NCBI GenBank assembly: GCA_030670715.1
Contig: DAOVBC010000016.1
Span: forward strand, 1 to 14,998
Direction: 5' to 3'
Length of the DNA stretch: 14,998 nucleotides
Source: Deltaproteobacteria bacterium
GTDB lineage: Bacteria; Desulfobacterota; Desulfobacteria; Desulfobacterales; SG8-13
How positions within the stretch are numbered: the first letter of the stretch is position 1; every line of letters begins with the position of its first letter. Below the pieces are notes generated by a model, which was not told where the DNA came from, did not search any database, and saw only the letters and a list, made by a program, of their open reading frames with translations. A program made the translations under genes and the position numbers. Shown here in pieces: positions 7,394-14,866 of the stretch.

Positions 7394-8155
7394 ATGGAAA
7401 GACCGCCTAAAATAGATACTCAAAATCCGGATATCGAGAAAAAGGGCCGCTTTGCCATTATCATTCCGGTGTACAACCACACAGAAAAAGTGGGGGATGT
7501 TGTCCGCGCCGCTTTAAAACTTCACCTGCCCGTGATAGTGGTCGATGACGGATCGACCGATTCCTCTTATGAACAGATCAGAAACATTAAGGGCATCACC
7601 GTCCTGCGGCATTCCGAAAACCGGGGCAAGGGTGAGGCCCTGGTGACGGGAATGACAGCGGCGGCCGAAATGCATGACTGGGCCATAACCATCGATGCCG
7701 ACGGGCAGCATGATCCGGAAGATAGCCTTTATTTAATACGGGCGATTCCCGACGATCAGCGACCCATTGTCGTGGGCCGGCGTGAGGGAATGGACAACCC
7801 GGATGTTCACTGGACAAGCCGCTTTGGGCGAAAATTTTCCAATTTCTGGGTCCGGATCTCCGGGGGCTACCCCATGACCGATTCCCAGAGCGGATTCAGG
7901 ATCTATCCCCTGCCTGAAACGCTGAATCTGAATGTCAAATCAGGCGGCTACCAGTTTGAAATTGAAGTCCTGGTAAAAGCCAGATGGAGAAAGGTGCCGC
8001 TGATGGAAACACCGGTGCGTGTTGACTACAGGCCGGGAGCAAAAAGGGTGTCCCATTTCCGGCCTCTGGTTGATTTTTTGAGAAATTCCCGTACGTTTTC
8101 CCGGCTCATTGTTCAACGATTGTTTCTGACGCCTTCGATACGCCGTCGATTGTAA
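7394..8155 (+). CDS. Glycosyltransferase family 2
   Basis: A 253-residue GT-A fold enzyme close to the DPM1/DPG-synthase type. AIIIPVYNHTEKV (21-33) opens the fold, VVDDGSTD (49-56) binds the nucleotide sugar, DADGQHDP (101-108) provides the DXD metal site, and SQSGFRIY is the usual acceptor-side motif. There is no C-terminal membrane span, so it should be soluble or peripheral on the inner membrane. It would transfer a sugar from a nucleotide sugar to a lipid or product acceptor. In aryl polyene clusters a GT2 domain is often joined to an LpxL-like acyltransferase; here the two are separate genes with the MMPL gene between them. ATG 7394 is the first reasonable start but has only a weak ribosome binding site, and the inverted repeat ends 14 nt upstream. 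The next gene starts 24 nt downstream. Confidence 0.92.
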   Translation: MERPPKIDTQNPDIEKKGRFAIIIPVYNHTEKVGDVVRAALKLHLPVIVVDDGSTDSSYEQIRNIKGITVLRHSENRGKGEALVTGMTAAAEMHDWAITIDADGQHDPEDSLYLIRAIPDDQRPIVVGRREGMDNPDVHWTSRFGRKFSNFWVRISGGYPMTDSQSGFRIYPLPETLNLNVKSGGYQFEIEVLVKARWRKVPLMETPVRVDYRPGAKRVSHFRPLVDFLRNSRTFSRLIVQRLFLTPSIRRRL

Positions 8156-8179
8156 TTATCCGGGTGGATCTCCGTAAAC

Positions 8180-11100
8180 ATGCCTAATTCAAAACTGCCA
8201 TTCAATCTTCCGATCATACTGCTGACGGCCGTCTCGGTGGCCATATTTGTCGGTGTCGGACTGCACCGTCTGCAAATAGATACGGATATTATCGGATCGC
8301 TTCCGGCAGACGACCCGGTTTTGTCGGATGCGCGGCAGGTTCTATCACATCATCCGATGCAGGACCAGCTGGTCATCGATATCGCGCAGCGCCGGGACAA
8401 TCCTGAAATCCTTGTCCGGGCTGCAGAATTTGTCTCAGACAGATTAAGGCAAAGCGGTCTTTTTGAGCGGGTGGGTATGAAGCAGATTTACGACCTGGCC
8501 CCAGATCTGATTGATTTTGTCACATCGAATTTCCCGGTCCTTTTTACCGAAAAAGACCTGCACGACCACATCGCACCGCTGCTCGCACCGCAACAAATCC
8601 GCCGGAAACTGAACGAAAACTTCCGGCGTTTATTGAATATTGAAAGCATAGGACAGGCGGAGCTGGTTTCCAGAGATCCCCTGGGAATCAGAGATTTTGC
8701 ACTGGCAAAACTGGCCGGACTTTCACCGTCGCACGATGCCCGCATGTACAAAGGCCATCTTTTATCATCCGACGGCCGGCACTTGCTGCTCACGGCCAGG
8801 CCGCGGGGTTCAGGCACCGACACCCGCTATGCCCGCAGGGCTACCGATCTGATCCACAACGTATCCGCAGAGCTGAACGAAAAATATGCGCAGCAGGGGG
8901 TTGTGTTTTCTTTAACACCGGTGGGGGCATTCCGGGCGGCACTGGACAATGAAAACATGGCCAAAGGAGATATCCGCAGGGTCATTCTGTTTTCAGCTGT
9001 CGGGATTGCCCTGCTGCTGATCCTGGCTTTTCCGAGACCTTACATCGGACTTTTGTCCCTGCTGCCGGCGGTGGCCGGAACGGCAGCGGCATTTTTTATT
9101 TACTCACTCTGGCACAATGCCATCTCCATATTGACCATCGGCTTCGGGGGAGCGATCGTGTCGATCACGGTGGATCATGGAATCGCCTATCTGCTTTTTC
9201 TTGATCGTCCATATGAATCTTCGGGACGGGAGGCCGCAAAAGAAGTATGGGCGGTTGGATTGCTGGCCACGCTGACATCCGTCGGCGCCTTTTTAGTCCT
9301 CACCGTGAGCGGATTTTCTATCCTCTCTCAAATCGGGCAGTTTGCCGCGCTGGGCATCGCCTGTTCATTTATTTTTGTGCATGTAATTTTTCCCCGGGTT
9401 TTTCCGACAATGCCCCCCGCCATGAAAAAAAGACCCCTGCCGCTGGCGCCGATTGTCCGTAAACTGGCCTTCTCCGGAGGCGCTTACAGAGCATACGCAG
9501 CCCTGGCTTTTGCGCTGGTCATGCTGATGTTTGCCAGACCGGAATTCAACACCGATTTCCGGGAGATGAATACCATCAGTGTTGAAACCAGAGCGGCCGA
9601 AAAACTAGTGGCTGATGTCTGGGGTGATATCTCTACCAGAATATTTCTGATGTCTGAAGCGGACAGTGTCCGGCAGCTTCAGCACAAAAGCGATCAACTG
9701 GCGCAGATGCTGGAGGAAGAACTTGCGGCCGGCACGCTTGCTTCCGGTTTCGTGCCGTCCATGCTGTTTCCGGGTGATGAGAGAGGAAAAGAGAATTTTT
9801 CGGCCTGGAGAAAATTCTGGAATAAAAACCGGATTGCAGCCTTGAGGCAAGCCATTGCCGAAGCATCGGTCAAATGGGGATTCACTTCAGATGCGTTTGA
9901 ACCGTTTTTCGAGGCAACGCAAAAAAAGGTGTATCGCGGCATCGACATCCCGCAATCTTTTTTCCCCCTGCTGGGCATATTCAAACAGGACGACGGGGCG
10001 GAAACAACATGGGTGCAGTTTGCAACGCTAACACCGGCACCCGGCTACCGGGCCGGGGCCTTCTACTCGAAATTTTCCGATTCCGGGACGGCAAGGGCAT
10101 TTGACCCTGCGTTTTTTTCAGAAAAACTCGGAGAGCGTCTGGCAGCTACTTTTCTGCGGATGGTGCTGATGGTCGGTGTCAGCGTCATTGTTCTGCTGTT
10201 TGTATTTTTCTTTGACTGGCAGCTGACCCTCGTCGCTTTACTGCCGGTAGCATTTGCCTTCATCAGCACCCTGGGCACTTTAAGACTCAGCGGCCACCCG
10301 CTCGACATCCCCGGCCTGATGCTATCCATCATTATCCTGGGGATGGGAGTCGATTATTCACTGTTTTTCGTGCGGGCGCACCAACGTTACCGCGATGCCT
10401 CACACCCGTCAACAGGTCTCATCCGCATGGCGGTTTTTCTGGCGGCAGCCTCCACGCTGGTCGGGTTCGGGGCACTGAACTTTGCCGAGCACCGGTTGCT
10501 CAAAAGTGCCGGGCTGACCTGCTTTCTCGGTATCGGTTATTCTCTGATCGGTGCTTTCATCATACTTCCGCCGCTGCTTGAGCGTGTATTCAAACCCACA
10601 AAATCGCCGGCAGTCATAAACGATGCCGGCGGGACGATCAACCGTAACCCCGTCGCGTGTGCTTTGAGCCGGTTCCGGCATATGGAGGCCGTACCGCGCC
10701 TTATTGCTTTTTTTCGAATCAGGTTCGATCCGATGTTTCGTGACCCGATTCCTTTTCCGGAAAAACCGTATACCATCCTGGATATCGGTACCGGCTACGG
10801 AATTCCAGCCGCCTGGCTGCTGGAGATGTTTCCGGATGCCCGTATCTATGGTATCGATCCGGCCCCGGAACGGGTTCGATTAGCATCCATTGTTATCGGT
10901 GAGAGAGGGGCGGTGCGCTGTACCGGCGCACCGGACATGCCTGCTGTACCTGAATCGAACGCTCCGGCCGAACTTGCGGTCATGATTGACATGGTTCACT
11001 TGCTCAGCGCTGAAGATGCAAGACTGACATTTAAAAGGCTCCACAGCACGCTTTGCCGCAATGGCATATTGATTCTGCGTACGCGTATTTCGTCTGAAAA

Positions 11101-11278
11101 CGGACGGTCCGGGATATCATTGATTGAAAAAATAGGGCAACGGTTCACAGCAAGCCGTGGTAACCTTCGATCTGCCGATGACCTGCAGCGTCTGATGGCG
11201 CAGGCAGGCTTTCGAATTACAGATGTCAAGCCCTGTGGATCAGAAGGTTGGGGCCACTGGTTTTTTTTGCGAAAGTAA
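8180..11278 (+). CDS. MMPL/RND-family exporter fused to a C-terminal SAM-dependent methyltransferase
   Basis: One uninterrupted 1032-residue frame. The first MMPL half has a membrane span at about 11-29, an extracytoplasmic domain to about 260, and a span bundle to about 405 that includes SITVDHGIAYLLF. The second half has a span near 437-452, a second extracytoplasmic domain, and a bundle from about 657 to 804 with the typical GMGVDYSLFF. A linker is followed by a class I methyltransferase domain (about 825-1032): RIRFDPMF, the SAM-binding ILDIGTGYG (866-874), YGIDPAPER for the second acidic position, and a C-terminal strand-helix core. MMPL proteins export lipids and polyketide lipids using the proton gradient; the methyltransferase would act on the cytoplasmic side. 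ATG 8180 is the chosen start. The next gene begins 4 nt after its stop, so the two are co-transcribed. Confidence 0.93.
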   Translation: MPNSKLPFNLPIILLTAVSVAIFVGVGLHRLQIDTDIIGSLPADDPVLSDARQVLSHHPMQDQLVIDIAQRRDNPEILVRAAEFVSDRLRQSGLFERVGMKQIYDLAPDLIDFVTSNFPVLFTEKDLHDHIAPLLAPQQIRRKLNENFRRLLNIESIGQAELVSRDPLGIRDFALAKLAGLSPSHDARMYKGHLLSSDGRHLLLTARPRGSGTDTRYARRATDLIHNVSAELNEKYAQQGVVFSLTPVGAFRAALDNENMAKGDIRRVILFSAVGIALLLILAFPRPYIGLLSLLPAVAGTAAAFFIYSLWHNAISILTIGFGGAIVSITVDHGIAYLLFLDRPYESSGREAAKEVWAVGLLATLTSVGAFLVLTVSGFSILSQIGQFAALGIACSFIFVHVIFPRVFPTMPPAMKKRPLPLAPIVRKLAFSGGAYRAYAALAFALVMLMFARPEFNTDFREMNTISVETRAAEKLVADVWGDISTRIFLMSEADSVRQLQHKSDQLAQMLEEELAAGTLASGFVPSMLFPGDERGKENFSAWRKFWNKNRIAALRQAIAEASVKWGFTSDAFEPFFEATQKKVYRGIDIPQSFFPLLGIFKQDDGAETTWVQFATLTPAPGYRAGAFYSKFSDSGTARAFDPAFFSEKLGERLAATFLRMVLMVGVSVIVLLFVFFFDWQLTLVALLPVAFAFISTLGTLRLSGHPLDIPGLMLSIIILGMGVDYSLFFVRAHQRYRDASHPSTGLIRMAVFLAAASTLVGFGALNFAEHRLLKSAGLTCFLGIGYSLIGAFIILPPLLERVFKPTKSPAVINDAGGTINRNPVACALSRFRHMEAVPRLIAFFRIRFDPMFRDPIPFPEKPYTILDIGTGYGIPAAWLLEMFPDARIYGIDPAPERVRLASIVIGERGAVRCTGAPDMPAVPESNAPAELAVMIDMVHLLSAEDARLTFKRLHSTLCRNGILILRTRISSENGRSGISLIEKIGQRFTASRGNLRSADDLQRLMAQAGFRITDVKPCGSEGWGHWFFLRK

Positions 11279-11282
11279 AAAA

Positions 11283-12173
11283 ATGCGTAAATTATATTAT
11301 AAGTTCATCATATTTCTATCACGTAAACTGGGCATCCGGGTGTTTCCGCTTTTTGTCTGGCCGGTGACCACGGCTTTCTTTTTGTTTTTCCCACACAGGG
11401 TTGCCGTCGGTGTACGCTTTTATCAGGCTCTTTTTCCGGAGAAGAGCAGGCTCTACCATTTGTGGTGTACCTGGCGTCAGTATCATAATTTTTCAAATCT
11501 ATTTCTCGACCGGTTTATACTTCACCAGGACGGCGCGGTATCCCACACATCCGAAGGCTGGGAATATCTTCAGGAAGCAACTGACAGGGGAACAGGCGGG
11601 ATTATCCTCATGTCGCACATGGGCAACTGGGAAACAGCCGCCGTGTTGATGCAGCAGAAGCACGCCGGGATGCGGCTTCTACTGTACATGGGAAGAAAGC
11701 ATAAAGAGAAGATTGGTACGTTTATCAAAAACGGTCTATCCCGGAGCGGTGTCCGTATAGTGACGGTTGATCCCGAAGGCGGATCCCCGCTGGATCTTAT
11801 CGAAGGGATTCATTTTCTCAGGGATGGCGGTTTGATTTCCCTGACCGGTGACCGTCCCTGGAGCGGCAAGGAGCGCACCGTAGCCGTACGCTTTCTCAAC
11901 CATGAAGCGCTCGTCCTCGAGGCACCGCATATCATAGCGCTGCTATCCGGTGTGCCGATTTTTATCCTTTTTGCATTCCGGGTTTCCAAAAGGCAGTATC
12001 ATTTTTCGGTTACCGAACCTATTTACGTCAGGGCCGCCACACGTGCGGACCGTCAAGGCGCGATTCGCGAATCCGCCCAGAAATATGCCGATCGTATGGA
12101 AAAAATGCTGCGGCGTCACCCCCTGGAATGGTTTAATTTTGAACCGTTTCTCGGCCGCAAATTATCTGATTGA
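11283..12173 (+). CDS. LpxL/HtrB-like lysophospholipid acyltransferase
   Basis: A 296-residue acyltransferase of the lipid A biosynthesis (LpxL/HtrB) family. The catalytic H-x4-E motif appears as SHMGNWE, and GDRPWSGKE is the second conserved block. An N-terminal hydrophobic stretch (about 15-40) anchors it to the inner membrane. Housekeeping LpxL moves an acyl chain from ACP to the KDO-lipid A precursor; cluster versions are thought to attach the ACP-bound product to a lipid acceptor. ATG 11283, 4 nt after the preceding stop, is preferred to an upstream in-frame ATG at 11223 inside the methyltransferase domain, because family similarity begins near MRKLYYKF. It is followed after 76 nt by an ACP gene, a likely acyl donor. 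Confidence 0.92.
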   Translation: MRKLYYKFIIFLSRKLGIRVFPLFVWPVTTAFFLFFPHRVAVGVRFYQALFPEKSRLYHLWCTWRQYHNFSNLFLDRFILHQDGAVSHTSEGWEYLQEATDRGTGGIILMSHMGNWETAAVLMQQKHAGMRLLLYMGRKHKEKIGTFIKNGLSRSGVRIVTVDPEGGSPLDLIEGIHFLRDGGLISLTGDRPWSGKERTVAVRFLNHEALVLEAPHIIALLSGVPIFILFAFRVSKRQYHFSVTEPIYVRAATRADRQGAIRESAQKYADRMEKMLRRHPLEWFNFEPFLGRKLSD

Positions 12174-12249
12174 ATTAAATAAAAAATTATAGTATTCAGA
12201 AAAGCTTTTGCCATAAAAGCACGAATCCAAATACCAATAGACGACTGAT

Positions 12250-12513
12250 ATGACCAGACAAGAGATACAGGATAAGATCCTGAAAATATTTTCAGAGGAA
12301 TTCGAAATAGAAAACCCGGATCTGGACGATGATTTGCGCGATGTGCACGAATTCGACAGCATTGATGCCATAGAACTTCTCGGTGAAATCGAGAAACTGC
12401 TGGATTCACAGCTGACACAGGATGAGAAAAAGCAAGCCATGGGCATTCGAACCATCAATCAAATTTGTGACTATGTCGAATCAATGGCCAGCGTGCACCT
12501 GAATCCGGCGTAA
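12250..12513 (+). CDS. Acyl carrier protein (second of two)
   Basis: An 87-residue ACP with the phosphopantetheine motif EFDSIDAIELL, attachment Ser at residue 37. The sequence is strongly acidic near the N-terminal side (ENPDLDDDLRD). The motif and surroundings differ clearly from the ACP at 577-831, so the two are not recent copies and probably serve different partners. It lies between the LpxL-like acyltransferase and the FabF-like ketosynthase, the likely users of its acyl load. ATG 12250 is the first in frame; the ribosome binding site is weak. Confidence 0.93.
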   Translation: MTRQEIQDKILKIFSEEFEIENPDLDDDLRDVHEFDSIDAIELLGEIEKLLDSQLTQDEKKQAMGIRTINQICDYVESMASVHLNPA

Positions 12514-12562
12514 GCCCGGTGCCTTTCTCCAGATGTAACCCAATATTGATAAAGAGCTGAAT

Positions 12563-13798
12563 ATGGAAAGACGCGTCGTCATAACGGCGGCTTCGGCAAT
12601 AACCCCCATCGGGCACACCAGAGAAGAGATCGTTGCCGGTCTGGAAAACGGCGTTTCCGGGGTAAAAAAACTGCGCGAAGATGTAGAACTGGCCGAATTT
12701 ATCCATTCCCAGGTCTTTGGGACAGTAGATTACGATATCGATTTTGACTTTAAACGCAAATATCGTAAAACCATGGGGCCGGTGGCCTATTACGCCTGCC
12801 AGGTGGCGAAAGAGGTTATTGAAAAGACCGGGTTAAAGAGCGAATTTATTACATCCGGCCGGCTCGGGGTTGCGTTTGGTTCCATCCACGGGAGCCCCAC
12901 CGTTCAAAGGGGAATATACAGATGTTTTTCCAGCGGCTCCAGTCGGGAATTCGCCGCCATCGGTGCCGTTGATTACCTGAAATCGATGGTGCACACCACC
13001 GCGGTCAATATCACCAAAATGTTCGGCATCACCGGTCGGGTGATTTCGTCCTCAACCGCCTGTACCACGAGCAGCCAATCCATCGGTTTCGGTTATGAAA
13101 CGGTCAAGTACGGGCTGCAGGACGCCATGCTCTGCGGCGGCGCCGATGAGTATGACACCGCGACGGTGGCTGTTTTTGACAATCTTCTTGCCTGCTCAAC
13201 TGATTTCAATGACACCCCACACCTGACCCCACGTCCCTTTGACGTGCGCCGGGACGGCTTGGTGGTCGGCGAAGGGGCCGGGGCCGTTATGCTGGAAGAA
13301 TATGAATTCGCCCGAAAGCGCGGGGCCGACATCCTCGCAGAGGTTATCGGGTTTGCCTGCAATAATAACGGCGGTGATATGATTTTACCCAATGCCCGGG
13401 GGGTGTCGGCGGCCATCCGGATCGGAATTGATAACGCCGGCATATCACCGGATGAAGTCGATTTTATCTGTGCACATGCCACCGCCACAAAGATGGGGGA
13501 TGTGGTTGAAGCCCAGGCTATTGACAGAATATATGGCGACAATCCGTATGTCTCCGGGCTGAAGAGTTACATGGGACACACCATGGCGGCTTGCGGCGCA
13601 ATCGAAATGGTTCTCACCCTTTACATGATGCAGGATGGCTTTATTGCACCGACACTAAACCTGGATGAAATTGATAAGCGCTGTGCCATGGTCCGCCACG
13701 TAACCGGTCTGCTCGAAAAAAATATTCGCATCGCCACCATCCAGAACTTTGCGTTCGGGGGTGTGAACACCACGCTGTTCATCAAAAAGTTTGAATGA
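12563..13798 (+). CDS. 3-oxoacyl-ACP synthase, FabF-like (KAS II type)
   Basis: A 411-residue ketosynthase of normal FabF length. The catalytic triad is present: Cys167 in SSSTACTTSSQ, His305 in CAHATATKMGD, and His339 in SYMGHTMAACG. The enzyme therefore looks able to condense, unlike chain-length factors that lack the Cys. The block usually written NAHGTGT or NAHGTST in housekeeping FabF is CAHATAT here, a variation seen in specialised ketosynthases of polyene-type clusters. It would extend an acyl chain with malonyl-ACP in the cytoplasm. It follows the ACP gene by 49 nt and is followed by the PlsC-like gene 7 nt after its stop, so it is part of the same transcript. No ketoreductase or dehydratase is visible here, so these must lie outside the window. 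Confidence 0.94.
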   Translation: MERRVVITAASAITPIGHTREEIVAGLENGVSGVKKLREDVELAEFIHSQVFGTVDYDIDFDFKRKYRKTMGPVAYYACQVAKEVIEKTGLKSEFITSGRLGVAFGSIHGSPTVQRGIYRCFSSGSSREFAAIGAVDYLKSMVHTTAVNITKMFGITGRVISSSTACTTSSQSIGFGYETVKYGLQDAMLCGGADEYDTATVAVFDNLLACSTDFNDTPHLTPRPFDVRRDGLVVGEGAGAVMLEEYEFARKRGADILAEVIGFACNNNGGDMILPNARGVSAAIRIGIDNAGISPDEVDFICAHATATKMGDVVEAQAIDRIYGDNPYVSGLKSYMGHTMAACGAIEMVLTLYMMQDGFIAPTLNLDEIDKRCAMVRHVTGLLEKNIRIATIQNFAFGGVNTTLFIKKFE

Positions 13799-13805
13799 AT
13801 GTCCT

Positions 13806-14570
13806 ATGCCGGTTTACCAAAGATTGATTAAGCCTGCCGTCGATCTTGTGATCACCCTGCTTCTGTGGGCCTACTTTATATTCGGTTATCTTCTGTTTTT
13901 TTCTCCCCTTTTTGTCACGGCTTTTTTTTTCTCCCGTAATCGGGAATCATCCTTTCAACGTCTCTTGCACGGGTACTGCAGAAGTTTTTTTTTCTTCATG
14001 CGCCTGGTGAATCCCCGCCTGTCCATCCGGGTCCATCCGGATATTTTCTCACTCAAATCATCGGTCGTAGTGTGCAATCACCTTTCCTATCTGGACCCGC
14101 TGCTGCTGACTTCCCTGTTTAAAAATCAGAAGACCATCGTCAAAGGTTCTCTTTTCGGCGTTCCGATTTTCGGCTGGATATTGAAGACCTCCGGCTACAT
14201 TCCCTCAGACTCCGATACCTATTCGACCCTGGTGACCGAGAGACTTGAAAAGATGGGCAATTTTCTGGCCGGCGGAGGCATTCTCTTCGTCTTTCCGGAA
14301 GGCACCCGTAGCCGGGACGGTCGGATCGGTCGGATGCATAAAGGGGCATTTAGAATTGCCAACCGCTGGCGGGCACCTTTAGAAGTATTGACAATCGAAA
14401 ATTCTCACCGGATTTTCCAACCCGGTAAATTTCTCTTTAACACCTGGGTGCCGACGACAATCCGCATCGATCGGGTCGGCCGCGTTGCGCCGGTAGGTGA
14501 GAATAACGGTGAGGCACTTGCCGAACAGATGGATCTGGTGCGGTCAATGATGGAAAACAGGCTTTCGTGA
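13806..14570 (+). CDS. 1-acyl-sn-glycerol-3-phosphate acyltransferase-like protein (PlsC family)
   Basis: A 254-residue acyltransferase with the H-x4-D motif NHLSYLD (His92, Asp97), KGSLFGVPIFGWIL (about 113-126), the substrate-binding FPEGTRSRDG (about 163-172), and a hydrophobic N-terminus (about 12-43) that anchors it to the inner membrane. PlsC moves an acyl chain from acyl-ACP or acyl-CoA to lysophosphatidic acid; cluster members probably acylate another lipid acceptor. ATG 13806 follows the ketosynthase stop by 7 nt. An in-frame TTG at 13791 overlaps the ketosynthase and is less likely. It is the second lysophospholipid-type acyltransferase here, and the two belong to different subfamilies, so they may add chains at two positions. 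Confidence 0.93.
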   Translation: MPVYQRLIKPAVDLVITLLLWAYFIFGYLLFFSPLFVTAFFFSRNRESSFQRLLHGYCRSFFFFMRLVNPRLSIRVHPDIFSLKSSVVVCNHLSYLDPLLLTSLFKNQKTIVKGSLFGVPIFGWILKTSGYIPSDSDTYSTLVTERLEKMGNFLAGGGILFVFPEGTRSRDGRIGRMHKGAFRIANRWRAPLEVLTIENSHRIFQPGKFLFNTWVPTTIRIDRVGRVAPVGENNGEALAEQMDLVRSMMENRLS

Positions 14571-14641
14571 CTTAGTACATGTATTCATAAATACGATCAC
14601 GTATAAGATAATGAAAGCATCAATGTTGACTAAAATACAGC

Positions 14642-14725
14642 TTCACCACAGAGCCCGCAGAGACCACAGAGGCAAACAAAATTAATTAATTTTTTCTCTG
14701 TGTGCTCAGTGGTCTCTGTGGTGAA
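14642..14725. repeat. Inverted repeat with three 9-bp tandem units per arm
   Basis: The left arm (14642-14671) is TTC followed by ACCACAGAG, CCCGCAGAG and ACCACAGAG. The right arm (14696-14725) is CTCTGTGTG, CTCAGTGGT and CTCTGTGGT followed by GAA. The 30-bp arms pair at about 25 positions around a 24-nt AT-rich spacer. It lies about 70 nt after the PlsC-like stop, in the 296-nt gap 14571-14866. It could end the transcript, though no clean T-run follows the right arm. The rest of that gap shows no other recognisable feature. Confidence 0.8.
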
Positions 14726-14855
14726 AAAATAGTAACAATCATACGGTATCATAATTAGGAATTAGAGCACTTAGTTCTGAGCTTTGTGTTTTTGTTGCAG
14801 CAATCAAAAATTTTAATCCGCAGTTGCCACTGGTTGGTTATAGATTGAGGGATTT

Positions 14856-14860
14856 AGGGA
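14856..14860 (+). promoter_or_regulatory. Ribosome binding site of the FAD oxidoreductase gene
   Basis: AGGGA lies 6 nt before ATG 14867, a normal spacing, and supports that start codon. Confidence 0.6.
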
Positions 14861-14866
14861 TTGTTT

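Noticed and set aside
13093..13542. 149-residue minus-strand open frame opposite the ketosynthase
   Set aside because: It lies wholly inside the ketosynthase, whose catalytic residues are intact; low-complexity Ser/Ala-rich translation is typical of a shadow frame.
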